Assembly (NCBI GenBank): GCA_007695115.1
Contig: REEK01000108.1
Coordinates: forward strand, 1-43,873
Direction: 5' to 3'
Length of the DNA: 43,873 nt
Source of the DNA: Sphaerobacteraceae bacterium
GTDB taxonomy: Bacteria > Chloroflexota > Chloroflexia > Thermomicrobiales > Thermomicrobiaceae
The notes beneath the pieces are model-generated. The model saw only the letters and a program-made list of their open reading frames with translations, did no database searches and was not told the DNA's origin. Of the stretch, positions 1-8,192 are shown one piece after another. Positions within the stretch are counted from its first letter, which is position 1. The number at the start of each line of letters is the position of its first letter. A program made the translations under genes and the position numbers.

Positions 1-96
1 TCGTCGTCGTCAGTCAGGCCGTCATCTTCATCATCGTCCATGACGGCGTCGTCGTCGTCAGTCAGGCCGTCATCTTCATCATCGTCCATGACGGCG
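1..96. repeat. 48-bp tandem repeat, two copies, continuing past the edge
   Basis: Positions 1-48 and 49-96 are identical 48-bp units lying in frame inside the Asp-rich lipoprotein. Each encodes the 16-residue unit AVMDDDEDDGLTDDDD. A degenerate half copy (HDDAVMDDHDD) precedes them in the protein. The array probably continues beyond position 1. Perfect identity at the DNA level implies recent duplication or ongoing slippage. Confidence 0.85.
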
Positions 97-443
97 TCGT
101 CGTGATCGTCAACCATGGCATCGTCATGTTCCATGGTCAGCGAAACGGACTGATCATCCACCATGAGATTGGCTCGCTCCTGGTCTTGAGCCATGTCATC
201 GTCAGTGGTGGTATCATCGTCCTCAGTAACGGGCGCCGCGTCGTCCACCTCATCATCGGTCGTCACGTCGTCCGTTACCGCATCATCAGCCGTCTCTACG
301 GCAGTATCATCGACCTCTTCGGTTGTGTCCGTGTCGTCAACGGTGGGAACATCGTCCACCGCGTCGTCATCAGTTCCACATGCGGCCACAATGAGGGCGA
401 GCGTAAGCGCAAACCCCATAAGTGCCAACTTGTGTACTCTCAT
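1..443 (-). CDS. Asp-rich repeat lipoprotein, C-terminus cut by window edge
   Basis: The reading frame is open from ATG at 443 to the window edge with no stop, so the C-terminus is missing. A strong ribosome site (aggagg) lies 4 nt upstream. The first 20 residues form a lipoprotein signal with a basic start (MRVHK), a hydrophobic core and a lipobox ending LIVAAC, so the mature protein should be lipid-anchored outside the membrane. The rest is dominated by Asp, Thr, Val and Ala (for example DDDAVDDVPTVDDTD), then a short less acidic stretch containing Met and His (MEHDDAMVDDHDD), then 16-residue tandem repeats that run off the window. Nothing identifies an enzyme. The acidic surface suggests cation binding or a spacer, which is inference. 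Ser-rich and Val-rich open frames on the opposite strand are shadows of this Asp-rich coding. Confidence 0.75.
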   Translation of the reverse strand, partial: MRVHKLALMGFALTLALIVAACGTDDDAVDDVPTVDDTDTTEEVDDTAVETADDAVTDDVTTDDEVDDAAPVTEDDDTTTDDDMAQDQERANLMVDDQSVSLTMEHDDAMVDDHDDAVMDDDEDDGLTDDDDAVMDDDEDDGLTDDD

Positions 444-493
444 TCGTCCTCCTTTGGACTGCTAGGAAACGCGTGAACGGAATCGCGTTTCAT

Positions 494-533
494 ACGTGCC
501 ACAGTTCTCTTCTAGATCAAGACACGTGCCACA
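494..533. promoter_or_regulatory. Pair of 10-bp direct repeats upstream of the lipoprotein gene
   Basis: ACGTGCCACA occurs at 494-503 and again at 524-533, exactly 30 bp apart and so on nearly the same helix face. On the minus strand a TTGATC hexamer sits between them and could act as a -35. The pair lies 50-90 bp upstream of the start codon at 443. It may be a regulator-binding site for that gene; no regulator is known. Confidence 0.35.
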
Positions 534-628
534 AGCTAGACCGATTCCGCTATTTACAATGCAGTTATGTGTCTATATGGGGAAAATCCATTCCCGAAGC
601 TTCGGAGAGTGGAGACTCGGTAGAGGCT

Positions 629-2119
629 TCACTGTGCTGGATACTGGTTGGTTCCAGACGATTCACCGTCATCTTCACCGGGATCAGAAGTTTCCGGCGG
701 TTCCTCAGTATCTGGAGGACTCACCAGAGTTCCTTCGACTGCCTGGACCCCGAGAAGTCCCTGGAGGACATCGAGGCGCTCGGCCCAAACTCCCGGCTGA
801 TGTTCGAACCGGGCGCGTTCGAAGTACTGAACCGTAAAGCCGTTTTCGGTGAACTCCTGGCTTAGTGGATAGCCGAAGACCGGTAGCCCACCAAATGCGT
901 TCCAGTAATCGAGAAACTGATCACATAGATGCTGTCCAGTCGCTGCAAAATAAACGCAGTCATCTCCTGGCTGTGGCGTTGAATCTATCGATTGGAACTG
1001 AGGCTCGTCCCGACGCTCCGCGACCATTTCCCGGCCAAGGTGGCCGAGAAGTACGTCATACTTTTCTGGCCACACCCCGGGATGCCACTCGAAGCGTGAT
1101 CGCTCCATAAACTGCACCGATGCTCCGTTGCCGCCCGGTTCCTCGGCAGTAATCGGATAGCCGAAGATCGCCAGACCGCCGTAGCGTTCCCAGTACTGTT
1201 TGAACGGCCCGCAGAGAAACTGCCCGGTCGGTGCGAAGAACCGGCACCCATCTCGATCGGCGAAGACCGGCACCATCGCCTCGGTGACCTCGTACTGCGG
1301 CCACGCTGTGCCCCGGCCGAGCGTGAAGATCGCCACGCCACCAACCCGGTCTGCTGGAAGCGTGTCGATATAGTCCAGAATGCCCCGCGCTTTCTCCGCT
1401 TTGTCCATCGGCGGATGGTTGATGCCGATTTCGGTGAGCCAGAGCGATGCATCAGTCTCATCCAGCACATAATCGACGATCTCGTGCCAGCCGTGATACT
1501 CATCGACCAGCGAGAAGTGCCCCAGCATATTGGTGCCAACGCCATCGTAGAGATCCAGCACCCAGCCGCCCTGCATCAGATCGATTGCGGACGACGGAAC
1601 CATCGGCAGGCCGGCGATCCAGTGAAGGTTTGGCTGATCCACTGCCGGTTTTACCTCGGTGATGACCTCGAAAAGATTGTCAGTGTAGGCGCTGATTGGT
1701 CCCGGGCATCGCTCCGGTTCGTTGCCAACCTGCACGACAAAATCGATCTCTGGCCAGTCCTGAATCACATAGAGAAACCCGCGGTCTTCCAGATGGGCAC
1801 GTGTAGTTGATGCATCCGACTGGCAATCCTCGGTCTTGAGCATGACTGTCTGGGCGCCATCTTCGATCAGATCTACGACATGCTCCGCAGTGGTACCGAA
1901 TCCCGGGGGAAGATGAACTTTGACGAGGTCGAACTCGCTTCCGCGGATGATCGGCCGCTGGTAATCATCCCAGCTACCCAGATGTGGCGAGATCACGACC
2001 GGCCCCAGTGGCGGTCGATCTGCAGCAGGAGAAGCGTTCGAGGCGGTACCGAAAACACCACCAATAGCCACCAGGATAACCACCCAGGGCGCCAGCCAAC
2101 GCGTGCGATGTGCTGTCAT
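629..2119 (-). CDS. Secreted glycoside hydrolase-like protein with two LGFP-like repeats
   Basis: The 496-residue protein has an N-terminal signal or anchor (hydrophobic residues 12-26). Residues 40-285 look like a TIM-barrel glycosidase of clan GH-A: the segment QVGNEPE puts the expected acid/base Glu at 134, and WLTEIGIN puts the expected nucleophile Glu at 230. Two copies of a roughly 75-residue module follow (about 291-366 and 387-460), each with C-x-F/Y-F-A-x-TG, a YW, FGYP and VQ-F/Y-x-ER-x-RFE. This module is frequent in secreted Chloroflexota proteins and probably binds the cell surface. The tail after 465 is acidic and low complexity. The substrate cannot be read from sequence; a polysaccharide or self-glycan is likely. 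Confidence 0.7.
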   Translation of the reverse strand: MTAHRTRWLAPWVVILVAIGGVFGTASNASPAADRPPLGPVVISPHLGSWDDYQRPIIRGSEFDLVKVHLPPGFGTTAEHVVDLIEDGAQTVMLKTEDCQSDASTTRAHLEDRGFLYVIQDWPEIDFVVQVGNEPERCPGPISAYTDNLFEVITEVKPAVDQPNLHWIAGLPMVPSSAIDLMQGGWVLDLYDGVGTNMLGHFSLVDEYHGWHEIVDYVLDETDASLWLTEIGINHPPMDKAEKARGILDYIDTLPADRVGGVAIFTLGRGTAWPQYEVTEAMVPVFADRDGCRFFAPTGQFLCGPFKQYWERYGGLAIFGYPITAEEPGGNGASVQFMERSRFEWHPGVWPEKYDVLLGHLGREMVAERRDEPQFQSIDSTPQPGDDCVYFAATGQHLCDQFLDYWNAFGGLPVFGYPLSQEFTENGFTVQYFERARFEHQPGVWAERLDVLQGLLGVQAVEGTLVSPPDTEEPPETSDPGEDDGESSGTNQYPAQ

Positions 2120-2253
2120 TGTTCTGCTCGTCCCGTTTCCCTTATCCCCTCATCCGGTGATGAAGACGCAAGCATGACTGCAGGTAGAACGGTTGAGGCT
2201 AATGATCGGTTGTTTTGATGCAATCTTACTGCACCGGAAACCGGGAATCAGGG

Positions 2254-2262
2254 TGCTATAAT
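2254..2262 (+). promoter_or_regulatory. Extended -10 promoter for the MFS gene
   Basis: TGCTATAAT is a perfect -10 hexamer with a TG extension, 41 nt before the GTG start at 2303. No good -35 is visible at 17 bp, which extended -10 promoters tolerate. The identical nonamer occurs at two other gene fronts in this window. Confidence 0.6.
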
Positions 2263-2302
2263 CGCCTGCGCGCTGCCCGCTGGGGCAGATTCAGGGGGTC
2301 TG

Positions 2303-3508
2303 GTGAGTCAGGGTAGAGAAACACTTTCTCAGTGGCAGATTGCACCGTTTCATCTCGGTGCAGCGATCGGCCCGATGGGTGGTGGCGCGCTTCCGATTAT
2401 CTTTGCAATTCTGATGGGCGCGTTCGAAGTCGATCGGGCAACGCTTTCGCTGGCACTCCCCGCCTACATGTTCCCCTACGCCGCCGTTCAACTCATATCC
2501 GGAAGCATCTCCGATCTGACATCGCGGCGGTCATCGATTCTGCTGGGCTTCTCTGCCTATGGCGCCTGTACCATGCTCGCCGGATTGTCCTGGAGCTTCG
2601 AGGTGTTCATTCTGGCGCAGGTATTACAGGGCGCCACCAACGCATTCACAACACCGCTCCTGATGGCAACGCTCGGCGATGTGATGCCCGCGGAGCGCAC
2701 CGGCCGGACGATGGGGATGTTCTCGACGCTGAACATGGCTGGCGCCTCTGGTGCGCCGTTGCTGGCCGGTCTCCTGGCGGGAACGAGCTGGCGCCTGGTC
2801 TACATCGTGGTTGCGCTGATCGCCTGGTCACTCACAGTCTGGTATTTCTTCTGGTTCCGGAAGTACGGTCATCTGGTGCCGAACCGACCGCGTGCCGCGA
2901 CGTTCCGGGCTGATCTCGGACGCATCTGGCAGGCGATGGGGCTGACGCTCCTGCTGCTGGCAAGCCTGTCATTTCTGGCCAATGGAGCGCTGCGAGGCCC
3001 ATCCTATCTGTTTGCGGAGTTCATGCGGGAGACATGGGGCACAGGGGTCGGGTTCAGCGGGGTAGCGCTCGGTATGTATGGTATTGCCGGGCTGGTGCTA
3101 GGGCCGTTCGCCGGGCTGGCTATCGAGCGTCTTGGGATCTTCAAGGGTGCCACGATCAGTATGGGCGGGATTGCGGCGGCACTGGTTCTCCTTGGGCTCG
3201 CTCCAGGTGAATTTTCCTTCGCGGCCGGGAATTTCCTGCTCGGAGGCTTTGGAATCGCTGCCTGGGCGTCGCTGAATACACTGGTGGTGCAGGCGATGCC
3301 GACACATCGGGGAACCGCCTCCTCAATCTTCGGGAGCACCAAGTTCCTCGCTCAGGCCGTTTCGCCGATCTGGTTTACCCCGCTGTATGACACCGTTGAT
3401 CCGGTGATGATTTTCTACGTTGCGGCCTTTATGGCGGTGCTGCTGATCCTGCCACTCACGCTGCTGCGCGGCCGGCTCGGGCCAGATATGTCAGCGCCCA
3501 CTGCCTGA
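2303..3508 (+). CDS. MFS transporter
   Basis: The 401-residue protein is hydrophobic throughout, with about 12 predicted membrane segments and the usual split into two halves by a basic loop (FRKYGHLVPNRPRA, near residues 190-203). The loop after helix 2 (GSISDLTSRRS) matches the MFS signature between helices 2 and 3. The start is GTG, supported by an upstream purine tract (cagggggtc). Substrate is unknown; the fold fits a drug/metabolite antiporter or a sugar/organic-acid transporter. The 3' end overlaps the convergent next gene by 18 bp, so no separate terminator is present between them. Confidence 0.85.
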   Translation: MSQGRETLSQWQIAPFHLGAAIGPMGGGALPIIFAILMGAFEVDRATLSLALPAYMFPYAAVQLISGSISDLTSRRSSILLGFSAYGACTMLAGLSWSFEVFILAQVLQGATNAFTTPLLMATLGDVMPAERTGRTMGMFSTLNMAGASGAPLLAGLLAGTSWRLVYIVVALIAWSLTVWYFFWFRKYGHLVPNRPRAATFRADLGRIWQAMGLTLLLLASLSFLANGALRGPSYLFAEFMRETWGTGVGFSGVALGMYGIAGLVLGPFAGLAIERLGIFKGATISMGGIAAALVLLGLAPGEFSFAAGNFLLGGFGIAAWASLNTLVVQAMPTHRGTASSIFGSTKFLAQAVSPIWFTPLYDTVDPVMIFYVAAFMAVLLILPLTLLRGRLGPDMSAPTA

Positions 3509-4789
3509 CTCATCCTGCTCGGATTGCGTTGAATCGTCCGGCGATTCCGGTTCCTCGTCTCCGGATTTGCCCATCCGGTGCAGATGGGGATTGGCAAAGA
3601 TGGCGAACAGGGCCAGGATGTAGGTGCCCCCCACCATGAGCAACGTCTGGATGACCCCGGTCCACTCGATCAGATATCCGGCCATGATCCGTCCGGGTAC
3701 CATCGCCGCGAAGATACCCGCGTCATACAGCCCGAAAACCCGTCCACGTAGATCAGCTGGCGTGCGTTCCTGGAGCAGGGTGAAGATGAGCGGAATCATC
3801 GGACCACCGAGGAACCCGATTCCCACCAGCCCCACGAGAATCAGCCAGAACGGCGGCGTTGCTGCCAGGAGAAAGAACGCGAGCATCAAGCTACTGACGC
3901 CAGTCAGAATCACCGGACGTCGCGGGAGCCGGTGCCCCCAGATGCCGAACATGATCGAGCTGACGAGTCCGCCACCCCCGAGGGCCGCGAACATGAACCC
4001 GAAATCCGCAGCGCTCTCGAAGTATTCCCGCACATAGACCGGCATGATCACCAGTAGGTTGGCGCGCAGGAACTGGATCATCGTCACACTGATCATCAGA
4101 GCGATGATCAGCCGGGAATCGAACAGGAAGCTGAAGCCCCGTTTCAATTCGCCGAGATACGCCTGCCTGCCGTGAACCGAACCGGTTGGCCGGCTGGCCT
4201 CGATCGGGACGAAGAACAGGACCGCCAGCACCGATATCAGCAGCAGCCCTGTGGTCACGAATAGCACCGGGGCCGCGCCGATGAATCCGATGAGGATTCC
4301 GCCCATCGCAGGCGCCAGCAGAATCGACCCTTGCGACAGTGTCTGGCTGATCGAGTTTGCACGCTCCAGCCGAACACCGGCCCGCTTTGCGGCGTCCGGC
4401 ATCATGCTCAGCCGTGAGGTGAATCCGGGCGTGTCGAATATCGCCCCGATGAACACAAGGACCAGCAGTTGCCCGAAGGTGATGCCAACCGTCAGATGCA
4501 GCAGCGGAATCATGCCGAAAGCGACGGCACTCATCAGATCGGAGATAATCGCGGTGCGGCGGAACCCAAGACGATCGACGATCACGCCGCCGAAGATCCC
4601 GGCAAGCACCATCGGTATGCCGTGGACTGCGGTGGCAAGACCGGTCCGGGCGGCGCTGCCGGTCGTCTCCAGCACGAACCACGGAAGCGCCACCATGAAG
4701 AGCAGAACGCTGGAGTGAACTGTCCCATAGCTCGCCAGAAGCGCAATCAACGGCACACGCTCGGTTGTCTGTACAGCACGTGCCGACAT
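3491..4789 (-). CDS. MFS transporter, exporter type
   Basis: The protein has 432 residues and about 12 membrane segments. The motif GGVIVDRLGFRRT, the variant of the helix 2-3 signature, lies near residues 67-79, and LRGRVFGLYDAG near residues 340-355 is typical of the second half in the enterobactin-exporter-like and macrolide-efflux-like branches. A cytoplasmic acidic tail (GDEEPESPDDS) ends the protein. The ATG at 4789 has a good ribosome site (aggag, 5 nt). It is convergent with the preceding MFS gene and overlaps it by 18 bp. Efflux of a small hydrophobic compound is likely, but the substrate is not readable. Confidence 0.85.
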   Translation of the reverse strand: MSARAVQTTERVPLIALLASYGTVHSSVLLFMVALPWFVLETTGSAARTGLATAVHGIPMVLAGIFGGVIVDRLGFRRTAIISDLMSAVAFGMIPLLHLTVGITFGQLLVLVFIGAIFDTPGFTSRLSMMPDAAKRAGVRLERANSISQTLSQGSILLAPAMGGILIGFIGAAPVLFVTTGLLLISVLAVLFFVPIEASRPTGSVHGRQAYLGELKRGFSFLFDSRLIIALMISVTMIQFLRANLLVIMPVYVREYFESAADFGFMFAALGGGGLVSSIMFGIWGHRLPRRPVILTGVSSLMLAFFLLAATPPFWLILVGLVGIGFLGGPMIPLIFTLLQERTPADLRGRVFGLYDAGIFAAMVPGRIMAGYLIEWTGVIQTLLMVGGTYILALFAIFANPHLHRMGKSGDEEPESPDDSTQSEQDESGSGR

Positions 4790-4941
4790 ACGTCTCCTGG
4801 CCGATGAACTGGTGGCGGGCGATCCAGCGTCGATATGACCCGGATGAGCCTATCATGTGAATTGGCGACCCAAGTGGGGCAAAATCAGTTCTGCAACAAA
4901 CGCTGCGCTGATGATCATCGACTATTGACGGGAGCAACGAC

Positions 4942-5892
4942 ATGAAATTTCGACGGCTCGGACGAGCCGGGTTGTTCGTCTCGGAGATCGGGCTGGGTGG
5001 CAACACCTTCGGCAAGTTCTGCGATGCGGCAGAGACCGCGGCGATCGTCCACCAGGCACTGGACCAGGGGATCACCTTCATCGACACCGCAGATTCCTAC
5101 AACGGAGGCCTCTCCGAAGCGTATATCGGACAGGCACTGCAGGGCCGCCGTGATGACGCGATCATCTGCACCAAGACCGGCTGGGATGTGGGCGAAGGAC
5201 CGAACGATCAGGGGCTGTCCTATCACCGAATCATCCGACGCCTGGATGCAAGCCTGGAACGCCTGGGGACGGACTATGTGGACGTCTACTACATGCACCG
5301 TCCGGATCCGTTCACGCCGATGGAAGAGAGCCTCCGGGCGATGGATGATCTGGTCCGCGCTGGCAAGGTTCGCTACGTGGCGTGTTCCAACTTTGCCGGT
5401 TGGGAGATCGCGACGATGGCCGGTCTCTGCGAGCGTTACGGCTACCGGATGCCGGTGGTCAGTCAATCGCTCTACAACATTCTTGAGCGGGAGATCGAGC
5501 AAGAAGTGATCCCGGCCTGTGACTACTTCGGGCTGAGCGTGGTGCCCTTCGCGCCCCTGGCGAGTGGATTCCTGACCGGCAAGTATCAGCCGGATCAGCC
5601 GGTGCCAGAGGGCAGCCGCGGCCACGGCAACGAGACCTGGCAGCAACGTCGCCTCACTGACCGCAACTTCACCGCGCAGGCTGTTCTCAGCGAGTTCGCA
5701 ACTGAGCGGGACCATGCGCTCACCGAGATGGCGCTGGCCTGGCTGCTGGCGCAGGATGCAGTTTGCTCGGTGATAGCCGGTGCTACCAGCCCCGAACAGG
5801 TGGTAGCCAACGCCAGAGCTGCTGACTGGGAGATGACACTCTCCGATCTGGCGGAGGTTGATCAGATTCTCGCTGATGCGGAGGTTAAGTAG
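4942..5892 (+). CDS. Aldo/keto reductase
   Basis: The 316-residue protein is the usual length for an NAD(P)H-dependent aldo/keto reductase (TIM barrel). The family landmarks are in order: an N-terminal LGRAGLFVSEIGLGG, the FIDTADSYNGG segment with the catalytic Asp and Tyr, KTG with the catalytic Lys, and YYMHRPD with the catalytic His. The C-terminal ISP-like segment AGATSPEQVVAN contacts the cofactor. It resembles the YhdN/general stress and potassium-channel-beta-like branch rather than the sugar-specific ones. The ATG follows a gggag ribosome site. Its stop at 5892 abuts the end of the convergent membrane-protein gene. Confidence 0.88.
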   Translation: MKFRRLGRAGLFVSEIGLGGNTFGKFCDAAETAAIVHQALDQGITFIDTADSYNGGLSEAYIGQALQGRRDDAIICTKTGWDVGEGPNDQGLSYHRIIRRLDASLERLGTDYVDVYYMHRPDPFTPMEESLRAMDDLVRAGKVRYVACSNFAGWEIATMAGLCERYGYRMPVVSQSLYNILEREIEQEVIPACDYFGLSVVPFAPLASGFLTGKYQPDQPVPEGSRGHGNETWQQRRLTDRNFTAQAVLSEFATERDHALTEMALAWLLAQDAVCSVIAGATSPEQVVANARAADWEMTLSDLAEVDQILADAEVK

Positions 5893-6369
5893 CTAGAAGA
5901 GCGAGGTCAGCCAGCTGATACCGGCCCAGGAGGCCACGGTGATGCCGATTGTCCAGATGATGAGACTTCCGGCCATCCACCCTATGATCTGATAGCGCGG
6001 TGCGCTCATCAGGAGCGCCAGAATCGTCCCGAAGTGAACGCCGATCAGGATCGGGCCAAGTGCTGCGGTTCCAGGCAAACCGTACTTGCGCATGACCTGT
6101 TTCGCCCGGGCACGTCGACCGGTATCCCAGGATTCATCTCCCGGGTTGACCAGAAATGCGCCACGTCTTCGAGCCCACCAGTAATTGAATTGCTCGAACC
6201 CGATCACGATCAGAACGACCGGAATGACGTTTCCGATGAAGGCGAGGATCGCCACCGCGACCGGATTCAGGCCGACTCCGATGCCAAACGGAATGACCAC
6301 CAGGATTTCGACCCACGGAACCGCTGCCAGGACAACGATCGTCAGGTACAGGAGAATTGTTTCCCACAT
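5893..6369 (-). CDS. Small multidrug-export-type membrane protein
   Basis: The 158-residue protein has four or five membrane segments and matches my recollection of the 'putative small multi-drug export protein' family (Sm_multidrug_ex). Typical features are EILVVIPFGIG near the N-terminus, a re-entrant GNVIPV segment, a basic cytoplasmic loop (WWARRRGAF) and GLPGTAALGPILIG in the second half. Transport has not been shown for most members, so the name is a family label. It ends directly against the aldo/keto reductase stop (5892/5893), tail to tail. Confidence 0.75.
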   Translation of the reverse strand: MWETILLYLTIVVLAAVPWVEILVVIPFGIGVGLNPVAVAILAFIGNVIPVVLIVIGFEQFNYWWARRRGAFLVNPGDESWDTGRRARAKQVMRKYGLPGTAALGPILIGVHFGTILALLMSAPRYQIIGWMAGSLIIWTIGITVASWAGISWLTSLF

Positions 6370-6407
6370 TGGCCATCACCGTCTATCAACCCGCAAACAT
6401 GAACAAA

Positions 6408-6425
6408 CCCGGGCTCACGCCCGGG
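6408..6425 (-). terminator. Intrinsic terminator of the JAMM-racemase-DinB operon
   Basis: CCCGGGC (6408-6414) pairs perfectly with GCCCGGG (6419-6425) around a 4-nt loop. On the minus strand the hairpin is followed by TTTGTT. It lies about 90 bp past the end of the DinB-like gene and before the next minus-strand start. Confidence 0.6.
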
Positions 6426-6515
6426 CACCGACTCGTCGTTTTCCGCAAGCATATCCTACCGAAATGAAATTTGCCCGGCAGACAGGGAGTTAGCGTTTCT
6501 GGAAATCGCTAGTGT

Positions 6516-6977
6516 TCAGAGGAGCAGATCCCGCAATCGGTTGAGGTGTTCCTGGTCATTCTGGAACAACCCGAGGATCAGATCGTCCACGGTAAACGCC
6601 GGTTCATCCGGCATGTGACCGGTTCGCGCCCAGGCGTCCTCGTCCAGATTGTTCAGTCGCTTTATCAGCTGTTCCCGACCGGTTCTGAATTCGGCCAGCA
6701 CTGTATCGGGGATCTCGGCGTGGTAGTCACGCTCGATCGACCAGAGGTCCGGATCTTCGTGCTCGAATTCAGGATTCTCCTCTTCGAGCATCAGGCTGAG
6801 GCGGTCATCGACAACCACATCCCAATCACGCAGGAACGCCATGATTTCCACGGCGCCCCAGCCACCGCAATCGCCCGCCTGTCGAAGCAGATCATCCGGG
6901 TGATCCTCGATCAGTCGCTGCATTCGGTCTGGAGCCCGGCCAAGTTTGTCCAGCAGCTCGTTTCGATCAGTTGACAT
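6516..6977 (-). CDS. DinB-like four-helix protein, degenerate metal site
   Basis: The chosen start is ATG at 6977, giving 153 residues (MSTDRNELLD...); a longer frame to 7022 would overlap the upstream gene by 56 bp. The helical, acidic sequence with WGAVEIMAFLRDWD early and NDQEHLNRLRDLL at the end fits the DinB/YfiT-like fold used by thiol-dependent transferases. The His normally found after the first conserved Trp segment is replaced (MAFL), so the metal triad appears incomplete. It is last in a three-gene operon and overlaps the racemase by 11 bp. Function is unknown. Confidence 0.6.
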   Translation of the reverse strand: MSTDRNELLDKLGRAPDRMQRLIEDHPDDLLRQAGDCGGWGAVEIMAFLRDWDVVVDDRLSLMLEEENPEFEHEDPDLWSIERDYHAEIPDTVLAEFRTGREQLIKRLNNLDEDAWARTGHMPDEPAFTVDDLILGLFQNDQEHLNRLRDLLL

Positions 6978-7719
6978 GACTCTGCACTTTCCCGGCCTCT
7001 TGCTCCAGCCTGTTCCAGGCAATGTCGTCAGTAGCCAGACGAACTGCGGCGTGAGCGAGGACGTCGGTCGGATCGATCAACGGCACGTGCACCAGATTCT
7101 GGTGCAGAACGACGGGTAACTCTGTACAGGCAGCTAGCAGCGCACCGGCCCCGCCTTCTTCCAGCCAGCTTGCGGCACGGAGAACGGGATCAACGGTGTG
7201 TGCATCGATTGTGCCGGCTTTTACCTGCACGATCGTCTCCATCACCAATGCCTGGTGTGCGTCATCTGGCACTCGGGGCTGCAATCCGTGCCGCCCCAGT
7301 GCTGTCTGATACAAATTCGCGGCCACCGTTCCGCTGGTTGCCAGAATGCCAGCCTGGGTAATATGTCCGGACAGGGCGGAAACTGCACCGGCAGATTCGT
7401 CGATCATATCGACAATCGGGATCGGGCAAGCCGCGCGAATCTCATCGAGAAACGCATGCGCAGTATTGCACGGGATGACAACGAAGTCTGCGCCGGCCCG
7501 GGCCAGGTTTTCGGCACCATGGATAAGCCACGGCAGTGGATCCTCGCCGCCATAGAGCAGGGCCGCTGTTCGATCCGGCACGGTGGGATCTGCATGAATC
7601 ATGACCGGCACATGTTCCTGATCGGTCTGGGCCGGGGTTGCTCTAATGATCTTGGTATAGAGGTCGGCGGTGGCAAGCGGGCCCATTCCACCGAGAATAC
7701 CAATCGTCCGGCGGCTCAT
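6967..7719 (-). CDS. Aspartate/glutamate racemase family protein
   Basis: The 250-residue protein starts with the family signature GILGGMGPLAT and carries both catalytic cysteines: Cys84 in IPCNTAHAF and Cys198 in AACTELPVV. These two deprotonate the alpha carbon from opposite faces without a cofactor. The first signature fits aspartate racemase (RacD-like) better than the glutamate racemase used for peptidoglycan. It overlaps the upstream JAMM gene by 4 bp (ATGA) and so is translationally coupled to it. Possible roles are D-aspartate supply or D-amino-acid recycling; the exact substrate is inferred. Confidence 0.82.
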   Translation of the reverse strand: MSRRTIGILGGMGPLATADLYTKIIRATPAQTDQEHVPVMIHADPTVPDRTAALLYGGEDPLPWLIHGAENLARAGADFVVIPCNTAHAFLDEIRAACPIPIVDMIDESAGAVSALSGHITQAGILATSGTVAANLYQTALGRHGLQPRVPDDAHQALVMETIVQVKAGTIDAHTVDPVLRAASWLEEGGAGALLAACTELPVVLHQNLVHVPLIDPTDVLAHAAVRLATDDIAWNRLEQEAGKVQSHVN

Positions 7720-8180
7720 GGGTTGCCTCCTGTTTCCGGCTCATCAGTCAGGATGATTGGAACTTCACTGATCTCGCCATCATCCCGGAACGCCCGGACA
7801 ACTGGCTCGGATTCAGCGAGTGAGATGATGATCATGTACACGGCTGGATCGAAAATCAGATCACGATCAGTTGGTGATGGCCACGACCCGGTTGATGGAT
7901 GTGAATGAAAGATCGCCCCGAGCCGATCGCCGCGGGAATCGATATCTCGCATGGCATCCAGAACTTCCCGGGGAGCCATCTCGTAGAATGTTTCACTCTC
8001 AGCGACGTTCGTGCCAGGATAGACCCGTGTTACCTGCTCGCCACTGGTGGCCAGTAGCCCGCAGCCTTCCATGGGGTACCAGGAACGCACGTGTTCGATC
8101 ATCTCTGCCAGATGGTCAGACGTCATCGACAGGCGATACGCGCTGGTTTGCCGGGATGTTTCAATGCCTGTTCCGGTCAT
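7716..8180 (-). CDS. JAMM/MPN-domain metalloprotease (M67 type)
   Basis: The JAMM zinc site is complete: Glu in YPMEGCGLL, then HSHP with the exact spacing His-x-His-x7-Ser-x2-Asp (HSHPSTGSWPSPTD). In this 154-residue version these are Glu38, His92, His94, Ser102 and Asp105. Bacterial members of this Mec+-like family release amino acids or peptides from ubiquitin-like sulfur carriers, or cut other isopeptide bonds. ATG at 8180 is listed; GTG at 8192 is an equally possible start. Both precede YRLSM, which belongs to the domain. It is the first gene of an operon with an amino-acid racemase and a DinB-like gene. No ThiS/MoaD-type carrier is visible nearby. Confidence 0.82.
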   Translation of the reverse strand: MTGTGIETSRQTSAYRLSMTSDHLAEMIEHVRSWYPMEGCGLLATSGEQVTRVYPGTNVAESETFYEMAPREVLDAMRDIDSRGDRLGAIFHSHPSTGSWPSPTDRDLIFDPAVYMIIISLAESEPVVRAFRDDGEISEVPIILTDEPETGGNP

Positions 8181-8192
8181 CTCGCCGGGCAC

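Noticed and set aside
1-96. Short repeats as a possible CRISPR array
   Set aside because: The units are contiguous without spacers and lie in frame within a coding region.
193-465. Ser-rich 90-residue plus-strand frame
   Set aside because: It is the reverse complement of the GAC/GAT-rich coding of the Asp-rich lipoprotein, which has a signal peptide and ribosome site.
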